Notes: generated by a model from the sequence alone, not told the origin. A stretch of DNA of 64,000 bases from an uncultured Methanobacterium sp. (GCF_963666025.1 NZ_OY762552.1:1640001-1704000), one strand, 5' to 3'. Shown: positions 37,746-47,657, counted from the first letter of the stretch. Numbers and translations are program-made.

Positions 37746-40700
37746 ATGTCCGATATAAAAATTCTCGTGGTAGAGGATGATGCCATCGAAGCTCTGGATA
37801 TAAAAAGGACTTTGAATTCTTTTGGTTATTCAGTTCCTTATGTGGCCAGTAGAGGGGAGGAAGCAATTAGTAAATCCTTAGAGCTAATGCCAGATCTTAT
37901 TTTAATGGATATTATTTTAAAGGGGAAAACTAACGGTATAGAAGCAGCATCAAAGATTAAAGACCTGAATATACCAGTTATATATTTAACAGCTCATTCT
38001 GAAGAATCAACAGTTAAAAAAGCCAAGTTAACTGAACCTTATGGCTATCTAATTAAACCATATGATATTTTTGAGCTTAAATTTGCTATCGAACTAGCAC
38101 TTTTCAAATCCAATCAGGAGAAAAAATTAAAGGAAAGTGAAGCAAATTTTAGAGCCATAGCTGAAAATGCAAGTGAAGGTATCCTTATCGCTATAAAAAA
38201 AGGAACTCACTCCTATGCAAATCAAATGGCTGCTGAAATAACGGGTTACTCAGTTGAAGAACTGCTTAAAAATGGAATAGCTGATTTAGCACATAAAGAT
38301 GAAATTAAAAAACTAATGGGAAGGTATAACAAGAGGATATCTGGTAAAACTGTTCATCCTACCTATGAAACTAAAATAGTAGGAAAAGAGGGAAATATCA
38401 TCCCAATTGAAATCACAGCTGCAAAAACAGTCTGGAAAGGTCAACCCGCAGACATGGTCATATTTAGAGATATTTCAGAACGTAAAAAGGTGGAAAAAGC
38501 ACTTAAGTTGGCAGGTTTGTATAATCGTAGTTTGATTGAGGCTAGTTTGGATCCGTTGGTTACTATTGGGCCTGATGGTAAGATCACTGATGTTAACACG
38601 GCTACAGAAACCGTCACTGGCCACACCAGAGACGAACTTATCGGCACGGATTTTTCTAACTATTTCACGGAACCAGATAATGCCAGAAAAGGTTATGAGC
38701 AGGTTTTCAAGGATGGTTTTGTGAGGGATTATCCTCTGGAGATTTTAAATAAAGATGGACACATAACTTCGGTTTTGTATAATGCTTCGGTTTATAGGGA
38801 TGAGTCTGGTGATGTTGTTGGTGTTTTTGCAGCCGCACGTGACATCACCCAACGTAAAGAGATAGAGGAAAAATTAAAAGATTCTGAAGAACGCATGCGC
38901 CTTACTCTGGAAGCAACCCAGATTGGACTCTGGGATTGGGATGTGAAAAACGATGAGTGGTATGCGTCACCCATTTATTATTCCATGTTGGGATACGAAC
39001 CTATACTTGGTCCTTCGGACCGCAAGGAATGGTTAAAAAGAGTCCATCCCGATGATCGGGCCATGGTTAAAGAAAAAATCGATAAAGTACTGAACCAGAA
39101 TTTCAACTCATACCAATATGAGGCACGTATGTGCCATGCCGATGGTACCTACCGATGGGTGAGTGTTGCGGGATTCAGCATAGAGAGCGACCCAGATGGA
39201 AAGGCAACCCGTATGTTGGGTATCCGGGTGGATATCACCCAACGTAAAGAAGCTGAAGAAGAACTTAAGTTGGCTGGTTTGTATAATCGTAGTTTGATTG
39301 AGGCTAGTTTGGATCCGTTGGTTACCATTGGGCCTGATGGTAAGATCACTGATGTTAACACGGCTACAGAAAATGCTACAGGTTATTCCAGGGATGAACT
39401 TATTGGTACTGATTTTTCTGATTATTTCACTGAGCCGGATAAGGCCCGGGAAGGTTATGAGCATGTTTTCAGGGAAGGTTATGTGAGGGATTATCCCCTG
39501 GAAATCCAAAACCAAAACGGGAGTATAATCCCTGTTTTGTACAATGCTTCGGTTTATAGGGATGAGTCTGGTGATGTTGTTGGTGTTTTTGCAGCCGCAC
39601 GCGATATCACTGTGCGTAAAAAAGCAGAAGAAAAAATCCAGATGCTGGCAAATGTTGTGGAATCCTCAGATGATGCAATTATAACCAAGTCCCTGGAGGG
39701 ACGTATAACCAGTTGGAATAAAGGGGCGGAGTTAATTTATGGTTATTCAGCAGAAGAAGTTTTAGGAAAAAATATTTCCATTTTAGCCCCTCCTGAACTA
39801 AAAAATGAATTAAAACATTTGATTGAAAATATTAAGCATGGAGAACATGTTCTTCATTATGAAACTACAAGGCTGCGGAAGGACGGGAAAGAAATCAATG
39901 TTTCACTTACTTTATCTCCTATTCTTGATTCAGCAGGAAAACTTGTTGGAATCTCAACAATTGCAAGAGATACCACCCAGCGTAAACGCGATGAGGAAAA
40001 GTTACAGAGAAGTGAAGAAAAATATAGAACTCTTTTTGAAGAGTCATTCGATGGCCTATTTATCACATCTCCAGATGGGAAAATACTAGACATGAATAAG
40101 AAGGGTATTGAGATGTTTGGATATGCCAACAAAGAGGATATTTTACAACTTGACCTGGAAAGAGATGTTTACGCAGATCCCAGTGATAGGAAGCAGATAC
40201 TGGATATGGTGAATAAACAGGGGAGTGCTGAATATGAGATTGTTGTTAAGAAAAAGAATGGGAAGGAGATGGTTACTTACTGTTCTTTAACTGCTGTTAA
40301 AGCCGAAAATGGAGTTATAAATTCCTACAGGGGCATAATTCGAGACATAACCAAGCGCAAAAAGGATGAAGATGCAATTCTCCGAGCCAAAGAAGAATGG
40401 GAAAACACCTTTGACGCGGTTCCTGATCTGATAGCCATACTAGACACTAATTATCAGGTTATACGTGCAAATAAAGCAATGGCTAATAGATTAGGAGTGA
40501 ATCCTGAAGATGCTGTTGGCGTTACCTGCTATGAGGTAGTGCATGGTTTGAATGAACCCCCATCTTTTTGCCCCCACAGTAGACTGCTTGAAGATGGTCA
40601 GGATCACACTGCAGAGGTTCATGAGGATCGTATAGGTGGTGATTTCATTGTGACTGTTTCACCGTTATATGATTCCGAAGGAAAACTGTTGGGAAGTGTT

Positions 40701-41384
40701 CATGTTGCTCGTGACATTACTGATAGAAAAAAGGCAGAAGATAAGGTAAAAAAATCCCTTAGAGAAAAAGAGATTCTTCTCAGTGAAATACATCATCGTG
40801 TTAAAAATAACATGCAAATTATTTCCAGTCTCCTGAATCTCCAAATACAGTATGTAACAGCTGAGGAAACTGCAGATGTTCTGCGTGAAAGCCAGGACCG
40901 AGTCAAGGCCATGGCTACTGTTTATGAGAAAGTATATTTGTCTGAAGATTTGACTAAGGTCAATTTTAACAGTTATATTCAGAGCCTGGTGCAGGGTCTG
41001 TTTTATTCATATTTGATCAAAGAAGACCAAATAACTTTTTTAGTTGAAATTGAGGATATCCTACTGAATATCGAGACAGCAATTCCTTGTGGGCTCATAA
41101 TTAGTGAACTGGTCTCCAACAGCTTAAAACATGCCTTCCCTGGCGAAAGGAAAGGCGAAATTAAGGTATCGCTTAAAAGCTATGGGGAGAAATATGAATT
41201 ATTAATCAGTGATAATGGTGTAGGACTCCCTGAAAACGTTGACTTTAAAAACACCAATACATTAGGCCTTAAACTGGTGAATAATTTAGTTGATCAAATT
41301 GATGGTGAAATCAATCTTGAACGTAGTAATGGAACAGAATTCAAAATCACTTTTAAAGAGCTGGAGTACAAAAAAAGGATTTAA
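37746..41384 (+). CDS. Hybrid sensor kinase: REC, seven PAS domains, HisKA_2, HATPase
   Basis: About 1212 residues, no membrane segment. An N-terminal REC domain (VVEDD, acceptor in LILMDIILKG, YLTAH, LIKPY) is followed by seven PAS domains. These start near NFRAIAENASEG, LIEASLDPLVT, MRLTLEATQIG, a second LIEASLDPLVT, IQMLANVVESS, YRTLFEESFDG and WENTFDAVPDL. The HisKA_2 has SEIHHRVKNN (about H1016), and the HATPase NSLKHAF and DNGVGLP. The last PAS has the Cys motif PPSFCPHS shared with the kinase at 21609. The second and fourth PAS are near copies. ATG 37746 is preferred over 37734. No partner gene is adjacent. Confidence 0.92.
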   Translation: MSDIKILVVEDDAIEALDIKRTLNSFGYSVPYVASRGEEAISKSLELMPDLILMDIILKGKTNGIEAASKIKDLNIPVIYLTAHSEESTVKKAKLTEPYGYLIKPYDIFELKFAIELALFKSNQEKKLKESEANFRAIAENASEGILIAIKKGTHSYANQMAAEITGYSVEELLKNGIADLAHKDEIKKLMGRYNKRISGKTVHPTYETKIVGKEGNIIPIEITAAKTVWKGQPADMVIFRDISERKKVEKALKLAGLYNRSLIEASLDPLVTIGPDGKITDVNTATETVTGHTRDELIGTDFSNYFTEPDNARKGYEQVFKDGFVRDYPLEILNKDGHITSVLYNASVYRDESGDVVGVFAAARDITQRKEIEEKLKDSEERMRLTLEATQIGLWDWDVKNDEWYASPIYYSMLGYEPILGPSDRKEWLKRVHPDDRAMVKEKIDKVLNQNFNSYQYEARMCHADGTYRWVSVAGFSIESDPDGKATRMLGIRVDITQRKEAEEELKLAGLYNRSLIEASLDPLVTIGPDGKITDVNTATENATGYSRDELIGTDFSDYFTEPDKAREGYEHVFREGYVRDYPLEIQNQNGSIIPVLYNASVYRDESGDVVGVFAAARDITVRKKAEEKIQMLANVVESSDDAIITKSLEGRITSWNKGAELIYGYSAEEVLGKNISILAPPELKNELKHLIENIKHGEHVLHYETTRLRKDGKEINVSLTLSPILDSAGKLVGISTIARDTTQRKRDEEKLQRSEEKYRTLFEESFDGLFITSPDGKILDMNKKGIEMFGYANKEDILQLDLERDVYADPSDRKQILDMVNKQGSAEYEIVVKKKNGKEMVTYCSLTAVKAENGVINSYRGIIRDITKRKKDEDAILRAKEEWENTFDAVPDLIAILDTNYQVIRANKAMANRLGVNPEDAVGVTCYEVVHGLNEPPSFCPHSRLLEDGQDHTAEVHEDRIGGDFIVTVSPLYDSEGKLLGSVHVARDITDRKKAEDKVKKSLREKEILLSEIHHRVKNNMQIISSLLNLQIQYVTAEETADVLRESQDRVKAMATVYEKVYLSEDLTKVNFNSYIQSLVQGLFYSYLIKEDQITFLVEIEDILLNIETAIPCGLIISELVSNSLKHAFPGERKGEIKVSLKSYGEKYELLISDNGVGLPENVDFKNTNTLGLKLVNNLVDQIDGEINLERSNGTEFKITFKELEYKKRI
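38502..39372 (+). repeat. Duplicated PAS-coding segment (two copies 762 bp apart)
   Basis: Bases 38502-38610 recur almost unchanged at 39264-39372, and similarity continues, less strictly, through the whole PAS domain to about 38850 and 39612. The distance of 762 bases is a multiple of three. The conserved start encodes LAGLYNRSLIEASLDPLVT in both copies. This is an intragenic duplication of a PAS domain, recent or kept alike by gene conversion. Confidence 0.9.
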
Positions 41385-41555
41385 CTGATGAATGATTGTT
41401 TAAATGAGATATAATTAATACTGTCAAAGGGTAGTACAGGGAACTTATATGATGTTAGGTTAAAATGATTTTAAGGTTAATTTTATAAAGTAGGATAGTT
41501 AAGTAACTGTTTTTAACAATCCATTTTTATATATACCTTTTCAGGTAGTGATAAT

Positions 41556-42323
41556 ATGAAAGAAATACTCCAGGAATTAATCAATGGTAACATATCCATG
41601 GACGAAGCGGAAAAAAAGCTTAAAACCACGCAAATAGATGAATTAGGGGATTTTGCAAAGATAGATACCGGTCGTGACCTTCGAACCGGGTTTCCCGAGG
41701 CCATTTTTGCGGAGGGTAAAGATGACCATGATCTGATTAAAATCATCCAGGGTTGTGCAAAGCGTGGCCGGGTTATGGTAACCAGACTGGAAGAAGATAG
41801 ATACCATAATATTAAAGATGAAATTAATTTTATTCAAAATGAAGGCTTTAAAGTAGAGTACAATCAAAAAGCAAGGATTTTAGTCCTTAAAGATGGAGAG
41901 ATAGAGAACCAGGGGAAGATCGGCGTTATCACCGCAGGAACTTCTGATATTCCAGTGGCAGAAGAGGCACGTGTGGTGGCAGAAGAGGCAGGATGTGAAG
42001 TGTTAACCTCCTACGATGTGGGGGTTGCCGGAATTCATCGATTATTTTCAAAAATCAGGTGGATGCTGGAAGAAGATGTTAAGGCTATCATCGTGGTTGC
42101 CGGTATGGAAGGAGCTTTACCCTCAGTGGTTGCTGGGCTGGTGGATGTTCCAGTAATAGGAGTACCAACATCTGTGGGGTATGGTGTGGGAGAAGGAGGT
42201 TTTGCTGCACTTAATGCTATGTTACAATCCTGCGCTCCTGGAATAGCAGTGGTTAACATTGATAACGGATTTGGAGCGGCAGTATTTGCATCTACTATAT
42301 TAAAACAAGTAACCAACCCTTAG
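41556..42323 (+). CDS. larB: Nickel pincer cofactor biosynthesis protein LarB
   Basis: A 255-residue protein. The N-terminal helical part (1-110) contains the family phrase TGRDLRTGFPEAIFAEGK. The C-terminal half is PurE-like: GVITAGTSDIPVAEEARVVA, YDVGVAGIHR, VVAGMEGALPSVVAGL and GYGVGEGGFAALNAML. LarB carboxylates nicotinic acid adenine dinucleotide on the way to the nickel pincer nucleotide. Many archaea carry LarB without a known enzyme that uses the cofactor. LarC and LarE are not in this window. AGGTAGTGAT precedes ATG 41556. Confidence 0.9.
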   Translation: MKEILQELINGNISMDEAEKKLKTTQIDELGDFAKIDTGRDLRTGFPEAIFAEGKDDHDLIKIIQGCAKRGRVMVTRLEEDRYHNIKDEINFIQNEGFKVEYNQKARILVLKDGEIENQGKIGVITAGTSDIPVAEEARVVAEEAGCEVLTSYDVGVAGIHRLFSKIRWMLEEDVKAIIVVAGMEGALPSVVAGLVDVPVIGVPTSVGYGVGEGGFAALNAMLQSCAPGIAVVNIDNGFGAAVFASTILKQVTNP

Positions 42324-42429
42324 AATTTAAAATTAGTATTTATCCTCAGAATTTGAATAAACAACTAACATTTAGAATCTGGATTCTCAATCAGGTTTAG
42401 TGAGCTGGTTGCTGCAAATGAAGTAATTT

Positions 42430-43203
42430 TTACTGGATATACATAAAATTAAATGCCATAATTGCTACAAAGACCAGGGCATACCATTTTTCATTTTGAA
42501 GATTTAGATAATTCTTTTTAAGTAACCACTGCAATAAACTGGCCAAAATCACCATTAAGAAAATGGCAAATCCAATTCCAAATAACATGTCGGAAATGTA
42601 ATGCACTCCCACGATGATCCGGCTGAAAGCCAGGGTTATGGCATAAATTAGGAGAATTAATGCAATGGTGGTTTTTTTCCAGTTTCTTCTAAATGTGTTA
42701 TCATTGGTAAAAAAACAGATTATAATTGGTAAAGTGATTGCAAATGCCTGAAAAGAATGTCCTGATGGAAAAGAAAAACCACTGGCATAATATAAGCTGT
42801 TAATAGTCATATGGGCCACATAGGGGCGTGGACGGGCAATCAAATTTTTTAAAATGGGATCAACCAGGGGGTTTCCAATTGCAGAAGTCATTATGGCTAA
42901 CAGGAGCACCAGGCGGTATGGTTTCAGTTTGTCAATTTTAAACGAAGCAATGTATATGATTATAAGTGGAAATAAAACCACGTAAAGCATACATTTGGTG
43001 TAATAATACCAGAAATCTGCAAACATATAATTAGCACGTAGGGAATTATAACTGGCCACCAGCCAGTAGTCAAATCCCGGAGTGAAATAGGCAATAAATG
43101 CCCCTATCCACAGAATAGCAGCACATATGATTAAGACCAACTTCTTTTTGGTTTTAAAATCAAATAACCTCAATTGAGAAGTTTCAGTATTTTCTACAGC
43201 CAT
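42430..43203 (-). CDS. PAP2 superfamily membrane phosphatase
   Basis: A 257-residue integral membrane protein with six or so helices. The phosphatase signature is complete: KNLIARPRPY (motif 1), SFPSGHSFQAFA (motif 2) and SRIIVGVHYISD (motif 3). Such enzymes hydrolyse lipid phosphates, for example polyprenyl diphosphate or phosphatidic acid. In a methanogen this could recycle the polyprenyl carrier for cell-surface glycans; this is inference. It stands between convergent larB and the HxlR gene. Confidence 0.9.
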   Translation of the reverse strand: MAVENTETSQLRLFDFKTKKKLVLIICAAILWIGAFIAYFTPGFDYWLVASYNSLRANYMFADFWYYYTKCMLYVVLFPLIIIYIASFKIDKLKPYRLVLLLAIMTSAIGNPLVDPILKNLIARPRPYVAHMTINSLYYASGFSFPSGHSFQAFAITLPIIICFFTNDNTFRRNWKKTTIALILLIYAITLAFSRIIVGVHYISDMLFGIGFAIFLMVILASLLQWLLKKNYLNLQNEKWYALVFVAIMAFNFMYIQ

Positions 43204-43314
43204 TTGTTATCACTCTGGTTAAAATAAGTTTTTATAATAGATATTTGGGGGGATTTTCAAATAATTTATTATAATCGGGGATATATTAGATTGTATTATT
43301 AATATATTGGCTAT

Positions 43315-43653
43315 TTATAATTCCAATTCTTCTTCACCGTATTTTTTACCCCATTCACATAAAGAGTCCAGGATTGGTAGAACTGACTCTCCCTTAGTGG
43401 TTAATGAGTATTCTACCTTGGGTGGCACTTCGGGATATACTTTTCTACTGATTATTTTGTCTTTTTCCAATTCTCGCAATGTTTTGGTTAACATTCGCTG
43501 GCTTATATCCGGTAACTTATTGTTAATTTCACTAAATCTTAGTTTACCGTCTTTTAACGAGCATAATACTAATGATTTCCATTTTCCACCTATTTCATTA
43601 ATGGCGGTTTCAACTGAACATATATATTCATGATTTTTTCCATTCTGGGGCAT
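43315..43653 (-). CDS. HxlR family winged-helix regulator
   Basis: A 112-residue protein. It has the family pattern: a Cys near the N-terminus (YICSVETAINEIGGKWKSLVL), the recognition region LRFSEINNKLPDISQRML and the wing PPKVEYSLTTKGESVLPIL. The Cys at about position 12 corresponds to the redox-sensing Cys of YodB/HypR-type proteins. It is divergent from a 30-residue Cys-rich peptide and a nitroreductase, with a 7-bp-arm dyad in between. Thiol- or electrophile-responsive control is likely. Confidence 0.9.
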   Translation of the reverse strand: MPQNGKNHEYICSVETAINEIGGKWKSLVLCSLKDGKLRFSEINNKLPDISQRMLTKTLRELEKDKIISRKVYPEVPPKVEYSLTTKGESVLPILDSLCEWGKKYGEEELEL

Positions 43654-43746
43654 TTGATCACCGGGATATATGATATTTTCATTAGTAATGTGGTGTATCT
43701 ATTTATGGGGGATTAACTAATTAATGGTATAATCACTGCTACTAGG

Positions 43747-43765
43747 TATACTTTATGTAAGTATA
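43747..43765. promoter_or_regulatory. Candidate HxlR operator
   Basis: TATACTT-TATGT-AAGTATA is a perfect inverted repeat with 7-bp arms and a 5-base spacer, 94 bases upstream of the HxlR start. A second, weaker dyad (AGTA-CA-TACT) follows at about 43779-43788, and the TATA-like TTTTATATAT for the plus-strand peptide gene is at about 43807-43816. The layout fits divergent control and autoregulation. Confidence 0.6.
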
Positions 43766-43842
43766 TATGATCAATGTCAGTACATACTTTAAATACTATT
43801 AGTTACTTTTATATATTGTGAACTGTTTACCGAGGTGAAAAA

Positions 43843-43935
<93 letters not shown>

Positions 43936-44069
43936 AATAAATTCTTTTTTTTAATTTTCACTTATTTTTAATTTATTTTTAATTTATTTTAATTATTTTT
44001 CCTTTTTATTTTCATTTGGAGTTTTTTAAGGTAAATAAGCAAGCATTGGATCAAATAGGGGGTTACTAT

Positions 44070-44582
44070 ATGGATGTTTTTAAAGCAATTGCTGAAAGAA
44101 GGAGCATTAGAAACTATAAAAACAAGGAAATCGAGGATGAAAAACTCGAAAAAATATTAGAATCTGCCAGAATCGCACCGTCTGCTTCCAATCGCCAGGA
44201 ATGGAAATTTCTGGTGGTAAAAAATCAAGAAACCCGTGATAAACTCGTTGAAGCGGCACATGGTCAGAAATTCGTGGGACAAGCACCAGTTACCATTGTG
44301 GCCTGTTCAACAGAATCTGAGAGGGTTATGCCATGTGGGCAGTATGCTTACACAGTTGATCTGTCAATTGCAGTATCTTTCATGATACTGGAAGCTACTG
44401 AACTTGATCTTGGAACCTGCTGGCTGGGAGCCTATGATGAAGAAAAAGTTAAAGAGATTCTGGGTATTCCTGATGAAATCAGAGTTCCGGCAATGTTTAC
44501 ATTGGGATATCCTGATGAAAATCCTACAGCAAGGCCTAGAAAGGATTTAACTGACATAATCTGCTATGAAAGGTATGAATAG
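44070..44582 (+). CDS. Nitroreductase family protein
   Basis: A 170-residue FMN-dependent oxidoreductase. The FMN-binding start is AIAERRSIRNYKNKEI (RRSIRNY), then ESARIAPSASNRQEWKF, and the C-terminal ELDLGTCWLGAY and MFTLGYPDENP. Substrates cannot be told; such enzymes reduce nitro compounds, quinones or flavins. The start ATG 44070 is chosen, as AGGGGG precedes it by about 7 bases; the frame is open to 44016. Downstream of the HxlR regulator and Cys-rich peptide, it is probably the enzyme of a stress-response unit. Confidence 0.9.
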   Translation: MDVFKAIAERRSIRNYKNKEIEDEKLEKILESARIAPSASNRQEWKFLVVKNQETRDKLVEAAHGQKFVGQAPVTIVACSTESERVMPCGQYAYTVDLSIAVSFMILEATELDLGTCWLGAYDEEKVKEILGIPDEIRVPAMFTLGYPDENPTARPRKDLTDIICYERYE

Positions 44583-44660
44583 TTCTACTTTTTAATTTAC
44601 TTTACTTTTTTTAGATATTTATTCCAGATATGTTGGGATTGTATCCCCGATATTAGATAT

Positions 44661-45404
44661 TTATTTAGATATGCTGCCTGTTGTATCCTTCTTTTTTCGT
44701 CCATGGGGACAAACATAGACACACAATCCGCACACTGACCATTCTTCACCATCTTCCAGATATTTTTCGCATTTCCTGGCATCGTAGCGCACTTCTCTGG
44801 GGTTATCCACGTGGAAATGAGTCCCGGTGAATGCAGAAACCGGGCAGATATCCGCACATTCAGTGCAATCTCCACAGTGTTCATTTATCATGTGGCCTGT
44901 GACTTTCAGGGGTGCATCGGTGAGTATAGTTATCCACCGTACCCGTGGTCCTGCTTTAGGAGTGATGAGAAGACAACTTTTCCCAATCCAGCCATGTCCA
45001 GCCAGATGAGCGGCCAGTTTATGGGATAATACGGCACAGATTCGCTCATCATCGTAACGCTCCGATGCAGGTATGGGTAAGGCACAGAAACCTTCACTTT
45101 GTATGCTACTGCTTAAACGGGATGCTAAAAGGTCTAGTCGTCGGTTGATAATATCGTAGCCATGGTGACGATAATTAACTGCTACTGCCTTTTCATGGCG
45201 GTGGGGAAGTTGATCCACAATACTATCCATGATCCTGATTCCCAGTGAAATTGCCCGGGGATAAGATGCAACCTCATTCCCGCCCTGATCCTGAATGAAA
45301 TCATTTGCAGATGCAAGATCCGCCACTCCGTAAAAATCAGCTCCTTCCCTCAGTGCTAACTCTTTGATCTTTTTATCCAGTTTGTTTTCACCCACCATAA
45401 TCAT
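44661..45404 (-). CDS. QueG-like 4Fe-4S protein
   Basis: A 247-residue protein. The N-terminal 160 residues resemble the epoxyqueuosine reductase (QueG) catalytic region (ADFYGVADL, YPRAISLGIRI, HLAGHGWIGKSCLLITP). The C-terminal part has two ferredoxin-type clusters, CGDCTECADICP and CEKY...CGLCVYVCP. Methanogens do not make queuosine, so the true substrate is unknown. ATG 45398 is an alternative start with GGAAG in front. Paralogs in this window are at 46953-47657 and, truncated, at 62552-63001. Confidence 0.82.
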   Translation of the reverse strand: MIMVGENKLDKKIKELALREGADFYGVADLASANDFIQDQGGNEVASYPRAISLGIRIMDSIVDQLPHRHEKAVAVNYRHHGYDIINRRLDLLASRLSSSIQSEGFCALPIPASERYDDERICAVLSHKLAAHLAGHGWIGKSCLLITPKAGPRVRWITILTDAPLKVTGHMINEHCGDCTECADICPVSAFTGTHFHVDNPREVRYDARKCEKYLEDGEEWSVCGLCVYVCPHGRKKKDTTGSISK

Positions 45405-45503
45405 CTTCCATTTTAAATCAGTAATTAATCAACTGAAAGTCTATTTATTCAAATCTTTTTTATCTATCAAAATCCTTTTTTTATTATCAAGATCATTTTT
45501 AGC

Positions 45504-46223
45504 TTATTTTTTACCATAGAGCACTACGAAGTTGTAATACTTGTAATACACGTCTACATCCTTAAACCCAATTTCTTCCAGCCAATTCAAGTTATCCTGG
45601 AGACTGGCAGGATTGTCCAGTTTCATACGGTCCATTATTATCCTTTTTTCAGATTCAGAAAGGGAACCAACATCTATTTTTTCCATCCAGTTTCTGTGAT
45701 ATTCCTCTTCATTGGCAGGGTGTGGTCCTAAAACCTGGTCTGCATTAATGAAAACCCCTCCTGAGTTGAGATGTTGGTAGATCTTCCGGTACAGAAACTC
45801 CTTATCCTGGTGTTCCAGGTGATGGATGGAAAGGGACGAAACCACAATGTCAAATGTTCCTTTAAAATCCTGTTTTAAATAATTCCCCACAATGTAACTG
45901 AAATTTGACTCATTGTTTACAGAATCATTTTTCAGGTTTTCACTGTTCATCCTGGCTCGGGCCACTTCCAGCATTTCCTCTGACAGATCCAGAAGGGTGA
46001 AATGACCCTGTGGATAGCGTTCATAAAGGTAACTGGTAAGAAGTCCGGTTCCAGCACCTAGATCCAGTATTGCAGGCTGGGAATTATCAACTGTAGCCAG
46101 ATCAGAGGTTATCCTGTAAAGATCTTCCAGACATGGAATCACATGCTTCCTCTGTCGGTCGTAAGAAGAAGCACCCTGATTGAATTTTTCCCTTAGTAAC
46201 TGGTCACGACTTTTTTCTTCCAA
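45504..46223 (-). CDS. Class I SAM-dependent methyltransferase
   Basis: A 239-residue protein. The SAM-binding motif I is ILDLGAGTGLLTSYL (about residues 47-61), motif II is FTLLDLSEEMLEVAR, and the post-motif is DIVVSSLSIHHL. The early FNQGASSYDRQRK segment is typical of small-molecule methyltransferases of the UbiE/BioC type. Substrate unknown. It is in the minus-strand run, 100 bases upstream of the QueG-like gene. Confidence 0.9.
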   Translation of the reverse strand: MEEKSRDQLLREKFNQGASSYDRQRKHVIPCLEDLYRITSDLATVDNSQPAILDLGAGTGLLTSYLYERYPQGHFTLLDLSEEMLEVARARMNSENLKNDSVNNESNFSYIVGNYLKQDFKGTFDIVVSSLSIHHLEHQDKEFLYRKIYQHLNSGGVFINADQVLGPHPANEEEYHRNWMEKIDVGSLSESEKRIIMDRMKLDNPASLQDNLNWLEEIGFKDVDVYYKYYNFVVLYGKK

Positions 46224-46244
46224 AGAGAATTCCTCCCATCTACA

Positions 46245-46304
46245 GTTATTCTAATACTTTCTGGGTTATTCTAATTACTTTCTGGTTATTCTAATTAATT
46301 GTTG
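46245..46304. repeat. Three near-identical 20-bp units upstream of the methyltransferase gene
   Basis: GTTATTCTAAT(A/T)-type units begin at 46245, 46265 and 46285. The first two share GTTATTCTAAT and CTTTCTG; the third diverges after GTTATTCTAATTA. The array lies 22 bases upstream of the methyltransferase start (46223), so it may overlap its promoter or be simple slippage. Confidence 0.7.
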
Positions 46305-46391
46305 ATAAGATTGTTAAACGTCGGTTTTAGTCTATGAATTTGAGTCTATGTTGCATTTAACATAATTAAACTTAACTAATTACCTTCCGGA

Positions 46392-46871
46392 TTAACTCAC
46401 TTGTTCGAGCATTAAAGATCTAGGACGGAATCCATAACGTTCATAAAAAGACACTGCTTTCTGGTTACTAGCTGACACCCTTACCGTCTTTTTCTTCACA
46501 CCTTTTTCATCCATCCATTCCAGTGACCGTTTTATCAGTTTATCACCAAAACCACGGCCACGATATTTTTCTAGAACGTAGATTGAATCAATTTCCCCTT
46601 CCCTTTCAGGGGAGATGGTGGTGATGCAGTAAGCCAACATAATTTCTGATTCATTATCTTTCAACAGGCCAATATGCATTTCACCACCAATAGATTTCTT
46701 TAAAAGAGTTTCGGAACGTTCGGGAAAGGTGAAATTTTCATAGTGTTCCTGAAAATCAGATTTTTGCTGGCGATGATACTGGTTAAGTTTCTCCCACAGG
46801 GGCTGGATTAAATCTAGACCACGAGCATCTGCTTCAATGAATATTATATCTTCCATTGATTTAGTCTCCAT
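46392..46871 (-). CDS. GNAT family N-acetyltransferase
   Basis: A 159-residue protein. The acetyl-CoA-binding motif A is IDSIYVLEKYRGRGFGDKLI (R-G-R-G-F-G), and the final motif B is SASNQKAVSFYERYGFRPRS. Length is normal for a single GNAT domain. Substrate unknown. It stands in the minus-strand run between the methyltransferase and a QueG-like gene. Confidence 0.9.
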   Translation of the reverse strand: METKSMEDIIFIEADARGLDLIQPLWEKLNQYHRQQKSDFQEHYENFTFPERSETLLKKSIGGEMHIGLLKDNESEIMLAYCITTISPEREGEIDSIYVLEKYRGRGFGDKLIKRSLEWMDEKGVKKKTVRVSASNQKAVSFYERYGFRPRSLMLEQVS

Positions 46872-46952
46872 TTACTTCCCTTTGATTTAGTTCCCATTTG
46901 AAAGTCATTCTTATTCCTTGGATAGCATCTTCATCATAATTTTTTCATTAAA

Positions 46953-47657
46953 TTATTTGTCACGTAATCCCAAAGCACTGGGACAAATAAGCCTGCATTG
47001 ATTGCACTCCTTTAAAACATAGCCCCGTTTATTGACAACGATGGATAATGTTCTGCAATTTTTTTGATTAACTGTTTCACCATTCAACGCTTTTTGAGGG
47101 CATTTATCTATACAAAGGTTGCATTTTGGTCTGCAAACAGTATATGTGGCCAATGGATCACTATCAAGCTTTATATCAACCAGAACAGCCCCAATCTGGA
47201 TCATGTTACCGTTTTTTTCATTTACCAGTAGTGTGTTTTTCCCCATAACACCCAATCCTGCCAGATAACCAGCATGTCTCATTGACAGAATTCCCCTCGC
47301 GTACTGATTTTCAGCTTCCCAATATTCTGAAGGGTCATCAGAGGGTATGGGGACTGCTTCTATTCTTAAATCTTCTAAAATCAGGCACAACTTAATTCCT
47401 AAACTATCAACCTCATCCGTGATAATGTCACTGACATGAGTGTAGGGAATGCAACTTTCAGCGGATAAAGACCCGGCAGGAACTCTTTTGGCAAATACTA
47501 TCACGGATTTACATTTAGAATAAATATCAGCAGGATTGAATCCATCAGGTGTGTTTTGAAATCTTTCCACACTGGCAATTCCACAAAGATCTGCACCAAG
47601 ATCCCTGGCTATGGCTTTAATTTTTAAGTGGTCCATGATATCAACTGATTTTGACAT
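46953..47657 (-). CDS. QueG-like 4Fe-4S protein (second paralog)
   Basis: A 234-residue protein. The N-terminal region resembles QueG (DLGADLCGIASVERF, YARGILSMRHAGYLAGLGVM, GKNTLLVNEKNGNMIQIGAV). The Fe-S region has CRPKCNLCIDKCP and CNQCRLICPSALG. It has slightly more Cys pairs than the protein at 44661, and its N-terminal half is diverged. The substrate is unknown. Pairing with methyltransferase and GNAT genes may be chance. Confidence 0.82.
   Translation of the reverse strand: MSKSVDIMDHLKIKAIARDLGADLCGIASVERFQNTPDGFNPADIYSKCKSVIVFAKRVPAGSLSAESCIPYTHVSDIITDEVDSLGIKLCLILEDLRIEAVPIPSDDPSEYWEAENQYARGILSMRHAGYLAGLGVMGKNTLLVNEKNGNMIQIGAVLVDIKLDSDPLATYTVCRPKCNLCIDKCPQKALNGETVNQKNCRTLSIVVNKRGYVLKECNQCRLICPSALGLRDK

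Noticed and set aside
44597..44884. A 95-codon minus-strand frame overlapping the end of the QueG-like gene
   Set aside because: It lies in another frame of 44661-45404, which encodes a well-conserved Fe-S region. No ribosome binding site or family was seen.
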